NCBI GenBank assembly: GCA_030600695.1
Contig: JAUVLO010000002.1
Location: 1-41,769, forward strand
Source: Methanosarcinales archaeon
GTDB lineage: Archaea; Halobacteriota; Methanosarcinia; Methanosarcinales; Methanocomedenaceae
DNA: 41,769 bases
Direction of reading: 5' to 3'
Shown here: positions 9,936 through 20,424 of the stretch, piece after piece
Layout: each line of letters starts with the position of its first letter
How positions within the stretch are numbered: the stretch's first letter is position 1
The notes under the pieces: generated by a model
Databases searched by the model: none
What the model was told of the DNA's origin: nothing
The model's input: only the letters and a program-made list of their open reading frames with translations
Program-made: the position numbers and the translations under genes

Positions 9936-10313
9936 ATGGCAGCACTCAAAGAACTATTTAAGGGCGCAACGAAGAAGTCCATATCCAAAGTTGACGAATA
10001 TGTTGACCTTGATCTCAGTGATTATGAAGAGGTAATTGAGAACGAACCGGCAGAGATGTATATCCGCATTGCAGAGCTTAATAATTTAAATGAATTGCCT
10101 GACCTCAAGAAGGAAGTCTATGATGGCAATATGCTTTTAGTTGACATTTCTTTGTTAAAAAGGGACAAATTCAATCTCGACCGTGCTATCAAGGAACTTA
10201 AACAGGTAGTGGAAGATGTCCACGGCGATATTGCCGGTGTGGGCGAAGAGCAGGTGATCGTCGCTCCTATGGGTGTAAGGATTGACCGTTCCAAGATTTT
10301 CGGTGGCAAATAG
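9936..10313 (+). CDS. sepF: SepF-like archaeal cell division protein
   Basis: Short N-terminal amphipathic stretch, central ELNNLNELPDLKKEVYDGNMLLVDISLL core; upstream of zpr1-like gene. Confidence 0.78.
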   Translation: MAALKELFKGATKKSISKVDEYVDLDLSDYEEVIENEPAEMYIRIAELNNLNELPDLKKEVYDGNMLLVDISLLKRDKFNLDRAIKELKQVVEDVHGDIAGVGEEQVIVAPMGVRIDRSKIFGGK

Positions 10314-10918
10314 TGAATAAGGACCCGAAACCTTTTTTTACTAAAACCAACTGTCCGCTGTGCCAAAACTCCATTTTAATTACCTGGCAGCCGGATAATA
10401 TCCCGTTTTTTGGCGATATTATGCATACCTGCTCCCAATGTGACTGTGGGTTCAAGTATGCAGATACATTGATCTTAACCCAGCGTGAGCCCATGAGGTT
10501 TACCCTGGAAGTGGAATCACCCAAAGACCTTGATATAAGGGTGATACGCTCTACTTCAGGGACTATCAGGATCCCTGAACTGGGAATTAATATCGAACCC
10601 GGACCTGCAAGTGAATCCTATGTATCAAATGTTGAAGGGGTGCTTTGCCGTATTGAGGATGTAGTGGGGATGGTGACACGGTGGAAAGATGAGCCGCCCG
10701 AAAGCATAGAAAAGGCATATGAGATACTTGGGTCATTACGACAGGTGAGGCTGGGTGAGCTTGGTATTACCATTATTATCGAGGACCCCCTGGGTAATAG
10801 TGCAATAATATCTGATAAGGCCAGCATTGACGTACTGACACCTGAAGAAGCCGAGGGTCTGAGAACAGGTGAGATCATACTGGAAAAGGATGAACTGCCT
10901 GATCATTTTAAGGAGTAG
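10313..10918 (+). CDS. ZPR1-type zinc finger protein
   Basis: CPLCQNSILITWQPDNIPFFGDIMHTCSQCDCGFKYAD Cys4 finger; GTG start overlaps the sepF TAG. Confidence 0.88.
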   Translation: MNKDPKPFFTKTNCPLCQNSILITWQPDNIPFFGDIMHTCSQCDCGFKYADTLILTQREPMRFTLEVESPKDLDIRVIRSTSGTIRIPELGINIEPGPASESYVSNVEGVLCRIEDVVGMVTRWKDEPPESIEKAYEILGSLRQVRLGELGITIIIEDPLGNSAIISDKASIDVLTPEEAEGLRTGEIILEKDELPDHFKE

Positions 10919-10930
10919 AGTACCAGTTCA

Positions 10931-10990
10931 GTAGTTAACAATCCGGCAGTTACCAATTCGGCAGTTACCAATTCGGTAGTTGCCAATTCA
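10931..10990. repeat. 15-bp minisatellite, four copies
   Basis: gtagttaacaatccg / gcagttaccaattcg / gcagttaccaattcg / gtagttgccaattca. Confidence 0.85.
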
Positions 10991-11154
10991 TAGGTTCGCT
11001 ATTTGAGTTCAACTATTTTAGGCAGGCTTTGGTAAGAATCATATATCGTGAACAAAACGAAGCAAAGAGCTTAAGTAATTGATACAAAATATATTATTAC
11101 AAATATTCGCATCATTCTGAAAAATATATATAGAAAAAAAATGCAATCATTTCT

Positions 11155-11538
11155 ATGGGAGTGTTAAAAATGCAATCGTTTGCAGTAATAAGGGCAGAGA
11201 ACACCACAAAAGTGAATGTGGCACTCAGGGACCTGGTCAGGTACGGTCATCTATCCTTTGATGATAGCCCGAAAAAAATGGACCCTGGAAAGGCAGATAA
11301 AGTACTGGAGGATGTAATGCATACCAACCTCAGGAAAAACTGCAATTCAGCTGCAGTAGTTCCTCTGGGAGACCATGCAAGTTCAGCCATTGGAAGGTTA
11401 AAAAAAATCCATCCCCCCGCCCATATTATAATAGTAAGCCCAAGGCATACTGTATTTTCATTACTAGCTAAGGATATTGACGAAATGCCTGAAATGGAAT
11501 TGGGTGCCGGAAGCGATGAAGAATACCAGGATTATTAA
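11155..11538 (+). CDS. DUF356-like conserved archaeal protein
   Basis: MQSFAVIRAENTTKVNVALRDLVRYGHLSFD...; family call from recall, start may be 11170. Confidence 0.55.
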   Translation: MGVLKMQSFAVIRAENTTKVNVALRDLVRYGHLSFDDSPKKMDPGKADKVLEDVMHTNLRKNCNSAAVVPLGDHASSAIGRLKKIHPPAHIIIVSPRHTVFSLLAKDIDEMPEMELGAGSDEEYQDY

Positions 11539-11542
11539 GAAA

Positions 11543-11599
11543 CAAGAAAATCCTCCCTTCGGTCGGATTAACTTGAGTACATAATCTTATAGATTATAT
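11543..11599. repeat. Dispersed 57-bp repeat, copy A (ends in 7-bp stem hairpin)
   Basis: 52/57 identical to 22101-22157. Confidence 0.85.
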
Positions 11600-11655
11600 C
11601 TACCAGAAATGGCAAATGTATCAATAATAATTAGAAATGGTTGAGTCGTAACCTT

Positions 11656-12153
11656 TTACTTTCGTTTAATTTTAACAATATCTCCAAGCGTGGTGCCCTG
11701 GAACCCGGCTCCGTGCTCCATGATATCATGGCTGACCCGTTCGGTGAGTTTGATCTCCAGGCTGCGTTCAAGTTTCTTTCGCAAATTATCTTCAGGTTTG
11801 ATCTCAGAACGCTCGATCTTGCGTATCAGGGCTGCCTTTTCCTTGATATTCAGGCCGAGTTCCTCAAGTGTCCATCCCTTTGCTTCCCTAGCCTCACGGA
11901 TGATCCTGCTATAATCTGATACAATCTCATCATCCATATCATCAAGGGGTCGGCGTTTGGTTTTTCTTATACCTGGTTTGGGTTTGGGTTTTGGTGTAGC
12001 TGCAACGGGTGCAACCTTTCTTGAAACAGGGGTCCAGCCCTGGGGTGCCTTGCCATACTGGGAACAACTGCCGCAAACATCAAGTTCTGTTCCTTCAACA
12101 ACTACTTTCCTTGCAGATCCAATGATCTCTACGCCGCATATTTCACACTGCAT
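11656..12153 (-). CDS. Multiprotein bridging factor aMBF1 family transcription factor
   Basis: N-terminal [10 protein letters not shown]...CGSCSQYG zinc ribbon, C-terminal [31 protein letters not shown]. Confidence 0.93.
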   Translation of the reverse strand: MQCEICGVEIIGSARKVVVEGTELDVCGSCSQYGKAPQGWTPVSRKVAPVAATPKPKPKPGIRKTKRRPLDDMDDEIVSDYSRIIREAREAKGWTLEELGLNIKEKAALIRKIERSEIKPEDNLRKKLERSLEIKLTERVSHDIMEHGAGFQGTTLGDIVKIKRK

Positions 12154-12216
12154 TATAATTCAACCTTCGAAAAGGCTATATATCGTATGGACTTAAATAT
12201 TATTCGGAGATTAAAT

Positions 12217-13476
12217 ATGACAGGGATCATTGAAGATGACAGTGTAAAAGGATTATCTGTCGACATTCCGCCAGAACTCAGAAATGATGATTTTTCACGA
12301 TACCTTATTGATAGGATGCACCAGCTGGAAGAAAGGAATCACATCCTGAGGGAGCAAAATCATAAGATCGAATCAGAGAAACGTTATGCTGAGTCTCAAA
12401 AAATAAAATTTGAACGGGATTTGAGGACACTTACCAATGAACTGGAAGGCTTGAAGAACTCACCTCTTATCGTAGGCACCATAGCTGAAGTTCTTGAAAA
12501 TGACAAACTGATAGTAAGGAGCAGCACCGGACCCCAGTTTGTAGTTGGGATGTCTAAATTCATAAGAGAGTCTGACCTGGAACCAGGGGCCCAGGTGGCC
12601 ATGAACCAGCAAACCCTGGCAGTAGTGGGAGTGCTTCCTTCATCCACAAGTGCTCTTCTTAAAGGTGTAGAGGTCATAGAAACGCCAGATGTGGATTATG
12701 CACAAATTGGAGGACTTGATGAGCAGATCAGGGAACTGAGGGAAGCTGTAGAACTGCCCTTAACCAAACCCGAAGCCTTTACAAAGATCGGCATAGACCC
12801 GCCCAATGGTGTATTGCTTTACGGCCCTCCCGGGACCGGGAAGACCATGCTTGCAAAGGCAGTTGCAAATCATACAAATACCACTTTCCTGCGTATCGTT
12901 GGCTCCGAACTGGTCCAGAAATACATCGGTGAAGGGGCACGCATGGTCAGGGAATTGTTCAAACTTGCCCATAATAAGGCACCCAGCATCATTTTCATTG
13001 ACGAACTGGATTCTATCGGAGCCAGTCGATATGACGGTGCCACCGCCGGTGATCGGGAGGTACAGCGTACCTTGATGCAGTTACTGTCCGAGATGGATGG
13101 TTTCAATCCCAGGGGCGAGGTAAGGCTGCTGGCAGCCACAAACAGGCTGGACATCCTTGACCATGCACTGCTACGTCCGGGAAGGTTCGATAGGTTCATA
13201 GAAGTATCTATGCCAGACCAGGTGGCCAGAGCGAATATCCTGGGTATACATACCCGGAATATGGCGCTTTCGAAGACCATTGACTTTAATTATATGGCTA
13301 AGATCACTGAAGGGGCTAACGGTTCTGAATTAAAGGCCATTGTTACAGAGGCAGGGATGTTTGCCATTCGAAAAGCGAAGGAACAAGTTGAGGTTGACGA
13401 TATGGAAAGTGCCGTTTCAAAGGTACTGCTCAATAAAAATAGCTCAAATACAGTTTCAGAAGGCATGTTTGTGTGA
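12217..13476 (+). CDS. pan: Proteasome-activating nucleotidase (AAA ATPase)
   Basis: N-terminal coiled coil, OB domain, [26 protein letters not shown], second region of homology [23 protein letters not shown] opens at 12187. Confidence 0.93.
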   Translation: MTGIIEDDSVKGLSVDIPPELRNDDFSRYLIDRMHQLEERNHILREQNHKIESEKRYAESQKIKFERDLRTLTNELEGLKNSPLIVGTIAEVLENDKLIVRSSTGPQFVVGMSKFIRESDLEPGAQVAMNQQTLAVVGVLPSSTSALLKGVEVIETPDVDYAQIGGLDEQIRELREAVELPLTKPEAFTKIGIDPPNGVLLYGPPGTGKTMLAKAVANHTNTTFLRIVGSELVQKYIGEGARMVRELFKLAHNKAPSIIFIDELDSIGASRYDGATAGDREVQRTLMQLLSEMDGFNPRGEVRLLAATNRLDILDHALLRPGRFDRFIEVSMPDQVARANILGIHTRNMALSKTIDFNYMAKITEGANGSELKAIVTEAGMFAIRKAKEQVEVDDMESAVSKVLLNKNSSNTVSEGMFV

Positions 13477-13620
13477 AAAAATATGATTTCCAAGTAATTT
13501 CCCAATGTGTGAAATAAAGTAAAATATATAGCATTGAACGATAGATAAGGAGCAATATTGAACAAGAGTGCTAGTTCAGATATGAACAAAAAGTGCCCGT
13601 TTAGATAAAGGGAGAAATAA

Positions 13621-13968
13621 ATGGATAATATTTTTTTTATTTTCGATGCGATTGATTTCGTTGTCCGGCTGATAATCGTGGTAATCTTTTTCTTGATAGC
13701 TTCCACTATGAGAAAAACAGATGCCGATGTCATCCGGTCCAGGTTGTTCCTTGAATATAACCAGATTATTAAAGCATTTAATATAATGTTTGTCGGGTCG
13801 ATCTTTTTCTTTATTGCAGCAGTGATCGAATATTTGATCAATCCCCCACTAGAAGCTGATATGGCCCTTATTATGAAAATATCTCTCACTGTGTTCCAGA
13901 TTACTGTAATATATTTTATTTTCATATTACACATAGCCATAAATGCAGTTGGGAGACGTGGGATGTAA
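13621..13968 (+). CDS. Small multi-TM membrane protein of unknown function
   Basis: 115 aa, several hydrophobic spans; stop 1 nt before the roadblock gene ATG. Confidence 0.7.
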   Translation: MDNIFFIFDAIDFVVRLIIVVIFFLIASTMRKTDADVIRSRLFLEYNQIIKAFNIMFVGSIFFFIAAVIEYLINPPLEADMALIMKISLTVFQITVIYFIFILHIAINAVGRRGM

Positions 13969-13969
13969 T

Positions 13970-14335
13970 ATGGCAACATTAAAGGAAAACCTTGAAGAAA
14001 TTTTAATCCAGTTGGAATCATTGGGTGATATCAAGCTATCTGCCATAATCTCCCGACATGGACTGTTAATGGTATCCAGGGCCACCCAGGATTCGGACAG
14101 TGAGGCCTTTGCAGCCCTGACAGCCACACTTCATATGTCTGCAGAGTCCACTACAAAGAGACTCAGCAAGGAAGATACTAATTCAATTATTGTGGAAACC
14201 AATGAGAACAACCTGATCACCTATTCTGCGGGTCCCAATGCCCTGATTGTGGTACTGGCCAGCAAAGAAGGGGGCTTAGGTCTTATTTTAAATGAGTTGA
14301 AGAAAGCTGCCGAAAAGGTGGATAACCTGATTTAA
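13970..14335 (+). CDS. Roadblock/LC7 domain protein
   Basis: MATLKENLEEILIQLESLGDIKLSAIISRHGLLMVS...AFAALTATLHMSAESTTKRL...; fold typical of roadblock/LC7. Confidence 0.85.
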   Translation: MATLKENLEEILIQLESLGDIKLSAIISRHGLLMVSRATQDSDSEAFAALTATLHMSAESTTKRLSKEDTNSIIVETNENNLITYSAGPNALIVVLASKEGGLGLILNELKKAAEKVDNLI

Positions 14336-14415
14336 CGTCCAGTCGGTTATTTTCCCAACCGGATCCCATCAAAGATTTTATCACATAAAACTTATATCAC
14401 TGATGTGAGGAACCT

Positions 14416-15615
14416 ATGGAAAACTTATACCAGGATACTATGAAAGACTTATACCAGGATATTATTGAAAAGGATTCGAAGTATGTCTTCCAGAACTATA
14501 CCCGCCAGCCCATAGCAATTACCAGCGGACAGGGTGCATTGGTCCGGGATAGTCAGGGTAAGGAATACATAGATTGTGTTGCAGGGATTGCGGTCAACAA
14601 TATCGGCCACTGTCATCCGGCCATAGTGGAAGCGGTTAGCAGGCAGGTGTCAGAACTTATTCATGTCTCTAACTTATATTATACCCATCAACAAGCCGAA
14701 CTGGCAGCCCGATTCGTACCCAGGACAGGTATGGACCGTGTGTTTTTCTGCAATTCAGGAACCGAAGCTGTAGAAGGTGCGTTAAAACTTGCCCGCAGGG
14801 CCACAGGTCGTACCGATTTTGTGGCTGCAGAACACAGTTTCCACGGCAGGACCATGGGTGCGCTGAGCGTGACCCACAAACCGCAGTACAGGGAGCCATT
14901 CCAGCCTCTCATCCAAAAGGTGGAGTTTGTACCCTATAGTAATGTGGAGGCACTGAAAGGTGCCGTGAACAACGATACGGCCGCCCTGATACTGGAACCT
15001 ATCCAGGGTGAAGGGGGTATCCGCGTTCCCGAGGAGGGTTACCTGCAAGCAGCAAAGGATATCTGCGAAGATGCTGGTGCACTGCTCATATTTGACGAGG
15101 TGCAGACCGGCATGGGCAGGACAGGGAAGTGGTTCGCACGTGAACACTCAGGTGTAGTGCCCGATATCATGACAACGGCCAAGGCAATGGCAGGTGGATT
15201 ACCCATGGGTGCACTGCTGGCAAGGGAGGAGACCGCTTCAAAGATGCAAAAAGGTGACCATGCAGCCACCTTTGGCGGCGGGCCACTGTTATGTGCGGCT
15301 GCCCTGGCATCACTCAAAGTTATAGAAGATGAGGGGCTGGTAGACAGGTCGGCCCGGATGGGACGTTACCTGATTGAAAAACTGGAAGGACTTGAACTGG
15401 AAGCTGTCAGGGAGATAAGGGGAAAGGGATTGATGGTAGGTATGGAACTGGCAGTCAAATGCGGGCCCGTTGTCGACTATGCAAGGGAGAACGGTGTTCT
15501 GCTTAACTGTACGTCAGACTCTGTGCTGCGATTCGTGCCGCCCCTGGTGATAACACCAACGCAGATAGATAGAGTGGTAGACGTTGTGGCGCAGGGTATC
15601 GAGAGGGCAGAATGA
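14416..15615 (+). CDS. argD: Acetylornithine aminotransferase family (class III PLP aminotransferase)
   Basis: DCVAGIAVNNIGHCHPAIVEA, NSGTEAVEGALKLARRATGR, LLIFDEVQTGMGRTGK. Confidence 0.92.
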   Translation: MENLYQDTMKDLYQDIIEKDSKYVFQNYTRQPIAITSGQGALVRDSQGKEYIDCVAGIAVNNIGHCHPAIVEAVSRQVSELIHVSNLYYTHQQAELAARFVPRTGMDRVFFCNSGTEAVEGALKLARRATGRTDFVAAEHSFHGRTMGALSVTHKPQYREPFQPLIQKVEFVPYSNVEALKGAVNNDTAALILEPIQGEGGIRVPEEGYLQAAKDICEDAGALLIFDEVQTGMGRTGKWFAREHSGVVPDIMTTAKAMAGGLPMGALLAREETASKMQKGDHAATFGGGPLLCAAALASLKVIEDEGLVDRSARMGRYLIEKLEGLELEAVREIRGKGLMVGMELAVKCGPVVDYARENGVLLNCTSDSVLRFVPPLVITPTQIDRVVDVVAQGIERAE

Positions 15616-16709
15616 CGCATGCTGAGGAATTCATAAAGGATTCCATCAAGGGAATAAAGGAATACGTACCAGGCAAATCCACAGAGGAGATAGCGGCCGG
15701 CTATGGTATTGAACCTGGTAATATCATCAAACTGGGCTCGAATGAGAACCCGCTGGGTCCCTCGCCAAAGGCAGTCGAAGCTGTGCATAACATGGCTGAT
15801 ACCATCAACGTATACCCTTCGGTAGACGCTGCCGAACTCAGGTGTGCCCTTGCAGACTACATTGGTTATCCGGAAGATAATGTGGTTCTAGGTGCAGGCA
15901 TGGACGGTGTGGTTGACACACTGATGCGACTCTTCGTGCAGCCCGGTACAGATGTCATTATCCCCACCCCCACTTTCTCATACTTTGAGATCACTGCCAG
16001 GTCGGCAGGCGGGTTGCCGGTCTATGTGAAGCGGCTGCCCGATTACAGCGTGGATACTGACTCTGTGATCTCTGCACTTCGCGATTCCACACGTTTCATC
16101 TACCTTGTCTCACCCAATAATCCATCAGGCAACACTGTACCAGAAGCCGATGTCAGGAAGATTGTAGAATCCACCAGGGCGCTGGTATTCCTTGACGAAG
16201 CCTATGTAGAGTTCGCAGACAGGAGCCTTACGGGCCTGGTAACAGAATATGATAATCTCATCGTTGGCCGTACCATGTCCAAGGCTATGGGACTTGCAGG
16301 TCTCAGGGTTGGTTATGCCGTGGTACCGCAGTGGATGACCAGGGAATACATGAAGGTGACCACCCCATTTGCCATAAGCAGGATATCTGTAGCAGCAGGA
16401 CTGGCAGCCCTGCAGGACACTGATTACCGGAAAAAGACCATAGAAAATGTGTTAACAGGCAGGCAGTTTTTGAATGACGGATTATCTGGTCATTGCAGGG
16501 TATTTCCTTCTGAAGCGAACTTCATTATGATCGACGTATCTCCCAGGAAGAGCAAAGACGTTACGGAGGCATTGTTGGAATTGGGCATCATTGTACGTGA
16601 CTGCACATCATTCAGGGATGCGGGGGAGAGCCTGATACGGATAACTGTAGGCACCCCTACCCAGAATACCAGGCTTGTGGACGTACTTACCCGTATATTG
16701 CAATCATGA
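15612..16709 (+). CDS. hisC: Histidinol-phosphate aminotransferase
   Basis: IIKLGSNENPLGPSPKAVEA, YLVSPNNPSGN, RTMSKAMGLAGLRVGY. Confidence 0.93.
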   Translation: MTHAEEFIKDSIKGIKEYVPGKSTEEIAAGYGIEPGNIIKLGSNENPLGPSPKAVEAVHNMADTINVYPSVDAAELRCALADYIGYPEDNVVLGAGMDGVVDTLMRLFVQPGTDVIIPTPTFSYFEITARSAGGLPVYVKRLPDYSVDTDSVISALRDSTRFIYLVSPNNPSGNTVPEADVRKIVESTRALVFLDEAYVEFADRSLTGLVTEYDNLIVGRTMSKAMGLAGLRVGYAVVPQWMTREYMKVTTPFAISRISVAAGLAALQDTDYRKKTIENVLTGRQFLNDGLSGHCRVFPSEANFIMIDVSPRKSKDVTEALLELGIIVRDCTSFRDAGESLIRITVGTPTQNTRLVDVLTRILQS

Positions 16710-16820
16710 TAATTGCATTGACAGGCACACCCTTATGATAATCGCATTTACAGGCAACTCCCTATGATAATCACATTGACAGGCACACCCCATGATAATC
16801 GCATTAACAGGTACACCCGG
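16706..16820 (+). repeat. Four tandem ~29-bp copies of the AK6-like gene's start/P-loop codons
   Basis: ATGATAATYRCATTnACAGGyaMmyCC at 16706, 16735, 16764 and 16792 (the last is the gene start). Confidence 0.92.
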
Positions 16821-17337
16821 CACTGGTAAGACCACTATATGCCACATCCTTGGTAAAAAGTACAGGATCATCGATATTAACCGGATGATAACTGATGAAG
16901 GACTGAATACCGGAAGGGATGAACTGCGCGGTTCCCTTATGGCAGATATGGAAGCACTCCAGGGACGGGTGGATGAACTGGTAAAGGGTGAGATCGTAAC
17001 AATAATCATTGAAGGACACTTATCCCACTATCTTAAAGGGAGCGATGCGGTCATTGTGCTGCGGACCAGACCCGGCAGACTGGCCCATAGGCTTGAAGAG
17101 AGGGGATATTCTAAGGAGAAGGTTAGGGAAAACATGGAAGCAGAAGCACTGGATGTGATACTGGTTGAAACCACCCAACAGCACGACAGGGTCTATGAAG
17201 TAGAGACAACCACATCCTCACCTGAAGATGCTGCCATCCTGGTGGATTCGATAATTGGGCATCTGGCGGCTGGTAACTTTGAGCAGGTGGAAAAGTACCT
17301 GCCAGGGCGGTTCGACTGGAGCGAGGAGGTGTTCTGA
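16792..17337 (+). CDS. AK6/Fap7-like adenylate kinase family NTPase
   Basis: MIIALTGTPGTGKTTICHILGKKYRIIDIN; IIEGHLSHYL; VLRTRPGRLAHRLEERGYSKEKVRENMEAEALDVIL. Confidence 0.9.
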   Translation: MIIALTGTPGTGKTTICHILGKKYRIIDINRMITDEGLNTGRDELRGSLMADMEALQGRVDELVKGEIVTIIIEGHLSHYLKGSDAVIVLRTRPGRLAHRLEERGYSKEKVRENMEAEALDVILVETTQQHDRVYEVETTTSSPEDAAILVDSIIGHLAAGNFEQVEKYLPGRFDWSEEVF

Positions 17338-17954
17338 TGACCCTCAACACCTACAGGCCGTATATTAGCTTTATCCTGGAACCTTCAGCCTCGGCCCTTT
17401 CCCGCATGGGACTGACCCCGAACAAGGTCTCTATGCTCTCGCTCATATTTGCGCTGCTGTCAGGTGCATCCTACTATTATTCCCCAGACAACCGGTTGTA
17501 TCTGGCTGCAGCCCTGGTATTCGTTATTCTAAATTCGTTCACTGACGCCGTGGACGGCGTGATGGCACGCCAGAAGAACATCCAGTCAGACCGGGGCGAC
17601 CTGCTGGACCATGTCATTGACAGGTATGCCGATACCCTCATCATCTGCGGTATATTTTTTGCCGGATATGCCCACTGGATGATAGGAGCGGCTGCCATCA
17701 CGGGAGTGCTGATAACCAGCTACATGGGCACCCAGGCCCAGGCTGTAGGAGTGGGGAGGGACTACGGCGGTATCATGGGACGGGCAGACCGGCTGGCACT
17801 TATCATAATGGTCACTGCCGCAAATGTTGTTTACCCTTTCGAGATATATTCTATGCAACTGCTGGGCTGGGTTATCGTGGTGATTGCAATCACGTCCCAC
17901 TTTACGGCCCTGCAGCGGTTTTTACGCATATGGAATGAGATGGAGCAACAATAA
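17337..17954 (+). CDS. CDP-alcohol phosphatidyltransferase (archaetidylinositol phosphate synthase-like)
   Basis: DAVDGVMARQKNIQSDRGDLLDHVIDRYAD = DGX2ARX8GX3DX3D motif. Confidence 0.92.
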   Translation: MTLNTYRPYISFILEPSASALSRMGLTPNKVSMLSLIFALLSGASYYYSPDNRLYLAAALVFVILNSFTDAVDGVMARQKNIQSDRGDLLDHVIDRYADTLIICGIFFAGYAHWMIGAAAITGVLITSYMGTQAQAVGVGRDYGGIMGRADRLALIIMVTAANVVYPFEIYSMQLLGWVIVVIAITSHFTALQRFLRIWNEMEQQ

Positions 17955-18005
17955 TTATCCAATTGGTATCCAACTTCAAATCTGAGGGTAATTTAAAAAT
18001 TATTA

Positions 18006-18064
18006 GACAGGATCGACAGGATTGACAGGATACGAGGCAACATTAATATCCTGTAAATCCGGTC
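18006..18064. repeat. gacaggat(n) tandem 9-mers with partial inverted repeat
   Basis: gacaggatc gacaggatt gacaggata ... atcctgtaaatccggtc. Confidence 0.6.
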
Positions 18065-18275
18065 AAAATACCATGCTTTTTGAAGTGGATACTCCAATTG
18101 TTTTATGGCGTGTCAAATTAGAAGTGCTGGATGTTGGAGCTAATTTGAATCTCTCTGCATAACTTGATAAACAAAAGAAAACTTAATAAACTATAATGTT
18201 TAATATATATATTGGCAAAAGTTGAGTATTATTTATCCCCTCATATCCCGTTCATAAACTTGACTTTTGCCATCT

Positions 18276-18331
18276 TTTCCAATATATTATTTTCAATATA
18301 TTATTTCCAATATATTATTTCAAATATATTT
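18276..18331. repeat. AT-rich 14-bp tandem repeat, four copies, 3' of porB
   Basis: TTTCCAATATATTA/TTTTCAATATATTA/TTTCCAATATATTA/TTTCAAATATATTT. Confidence 0.85.
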
Positions 18332-18360
18332 TTTTACAATTATTCTTTGAGCATGAATTG

Positions 18361-19233
18361 TTACAACAGGCCGTAATGCTTGACATTCCAGTCGGCAATA
18401 TCCTGTATCTTGGATATCTCCTCTTTTCCGCCTTCCATTGTGAACAAGTGCTTGAACCTGCCCTGTGCTTTGAGATATTCTTCCACAGGCTTTGGTTTTT
18501 TCACCTTCCTGACACTGGCGATCTCACCATCCTCTATCTCGTACAAGGGCCACAGTGCGGTCTCGACTGCCAGTTTACCGATCTCCACAGTCTTGGAGCT
18601 ATCAAACCTCCAGCCAGTTGCACATGGAGCATGGACATGGATATAGGTCGGACCTTCAATGTCCACTGCCTTTTTGACCTTGCGTATCATGTCCTTAGGA
18701 TAGGAAATTGATGTAGTGGCCACATAAGGCGAACCATGGGCCACTATAATAGCGGGCATATTCTTCTTGGGCCTGGAGTTGCCGAAACTCTGGCTGCCGG
18801 GCGGGCTGGTTGAAGTTGAAGCATTAAATGGAGTGGCTCCACTGCGCTGTACACCAGTGTTCATGTATGCCTCGTTATCGATACACACATAGGTGATATC
18901 ATCACCGCGCTCGAAAGCCCCTGATATTCCCCGAATGCCAATATCCACTGTAGCGCCGTCGCCGCCCATGGCTATGACTTTTGTATCACCTTTACGTCCA
19001 AGTGCCCGCAGGGCCGCCTCAATACCCACTGCCACGACTGCAGTGTTCTCGAACAACGAATGTATCCAGGGCACTTCCCAGGATGACTCAGGGTACGGGG
19101 TGGTCATCACTTCCAGGCAGCCGGTGGGATTTACAACTATGGCATCGTCACCTACTGCTTCCAGTACGAAATTAGCTGCCATGGCATCACAACAGCCAGC
19201 ACAACCCCTATGGCCTGGTGCCAGTCTGCTCAT
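18361..19233 (-). CDS. porB: Pyruvate ferredoxin oxidoreductase beta subunit
   Basis: [59 protein letters not shown] (TPP binding). Confidence 0.93.
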   Translation of the reverse strand: MSRLAPGHRGCAGCCDAMAANFVLEAVGDDAIVVNPTGCLEVMTTPYPESSWEVPWIHSLFENTAVVAVGIEAALRALGRKGDTKVIAMGGDGATVDIGIRGISGAFERGDDITYVCIDNEAYMNTGVQRSGATPFNASTSTSPPGSQSFGNSRPKKNMPAIIVAHGSPYVATTSISYPKDMIRKVKKAVDIEGPTYIHVHAPCATGWRFDSSKTVEIGKLAVETALWPLYEIEDGEIASVRKVKKPKPVEEYLKAQGRFKHLFTMEGGKEEISKIQDIADWNVKHYGLL

Positions 19234-20423
19234 AAGAGTTCACCTCGCAGATCAGCATATTCACTCTCAACCTTGATACCGGATTTTATGGCCTGTGCGG
19301 CCTTATCTATGATCATTTGAATGGTGCTCATCGGGATATCCCGCCCGCCGTGTCCCAGCATAAAGCCCATCACAGGTACACTGATATCTGAATTGTACAG
19401 GCAGGATTTAACTTCGGTAAACAAGGCACCTTCGTTCAGGCCAATTGAAATGTTCTTATCCAGGGTCACGACGATGGCAGCATCTGAGACCGCACTATGT
19501 ATGGCTTCCACAGGGAAAGGCCTAAATGTCCTGACCTTGATCAAGCCCACCTTGATACCCTGGCTGCGGGCTTTATCAACTACATCCTTGATAGTGCCTA
19601 CCACCGAGCCCATTGCCATTAACAGGATCTCGGCGTCCTCTGCCATATATGGTTCAATAAGTCCACCGTAGTAACGGCCGAATATCTTCTTGAAATCCTC
19701 GGCAGCCTTCTCTATCTTACCAAGGGCTACATCCATTCCTTTCTGCTGCAGGTACCTGAATTCAGTATAGGCGGACGGATCAGCAAAAGCGCCAAATGAT
19801 AATGGGTTACTGGTGTCAAGTATATGCTCTGGGCCATAGGTAGGCAGGAACTCGTCTGTCAGTTCCTGCTCCAAAAGTATCACAGGTTCAAATACATGTG
19901 ACAGGATGAAACCGTCCATGCAGACCATGGCTGGCAGCATGACATCTTTATCCTCTGCTACTTTGAAGGCCTGGGCTGTCATATCGCTCATTTCCTGGAG
20001 ATTTTCCGCATATAACTGTATCCAGCCTGTATCGCGCTGGGATATGCTGTCCTGGTGATCATTCCATATGCTGATGGGTGCACTCACGGCCCGGTTTACT
20101 ATAGTCATAACGATCGGCAGCCGCATACCTGAAGCATTGAACAGCACTTCGTGCATCAGTTCCAGTCCCTGGGAAGATGTGGACGAATATGTCCTGGCGC
20201 CCGTAGCACTGGCACCTATCAGTGCGGAAAGTGCAGAGAACTCGCTCTCTACATTGATATATTCACAATTGGGTATTTCACCATCAGCCATGAACTGGGA
20301 CAGGTCTTCCACAATATGGGTCTGTGGTGTGATGGGATATGCCGATATTACATTGGGCCTGCAAACCTTTACAGAATGGGCCACTGCATAAGAACCTTCT
20401 ACCACTGTCATTTTTCCAGACAT
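19230..20423 (-). CDS. porA: Pyruvate ferredoxin oxidoreductase alpha subunit
   Basis: [54 protein letters not shown]. Confidence 0.93.
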   Translation of the reverse strand: MSGKMTVVEGSYAVAHSVKVCRPNVISAYPITPQTHIVEDLSQFMADGEIPNCEYINVESEFSALSALIGASATGARTYSSTSSQGLELMHEVLFNASGMRLPIVMTIVNRAVSAPISIWNDHQDSISQRDTGWIQLYAENLQEMSDMTAQAFKVAEDKDVMLPAMVCMDGFILSHVFEPVILLEQELTDEFLPTYGPEHILDTSNPLSFGAFADPSAYTEFRYLQQKGMDVALGKIEKAAEDFKKIFGRYYGGLIEPYMAEDAEILLMAMGSVVGTIKDVVDKARSQGIKVGLIKVRTFRPFPVEAIHSAVSDAAIVVTLDKNISIGLNEGALFTEVKSCLYNSDISVPVMGFMLGHGGRDIPMSTIQMIIDKAAQAIKSGIKVESEYADLRGELL

Positions 20424-20424
20424 A

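Noticed and set aside
10931-10990. Short tandem repeats considered as a CRISPR array
   Set aside because: 15-bp units are directly adjacent with no spacers; the 14-bp array at 18276 likewise. No cas genes are visible.
13290-14021. 243-aa minus-strand ORF opposite the 3' end of pan and the membrane-protein gene
   Set aside because: Overlaps well supported + strand genes; low-complexity hydrophobic translation typical of antisense to a TM gene.
18006-18064. gacaggat repeats as a novel regulatory array
   Set aside because: Degenerate gacaggattgacaggat-type repeats are common in intergenic regions of many methanogen-like genomes; only three units here and no gene-specific positioning.
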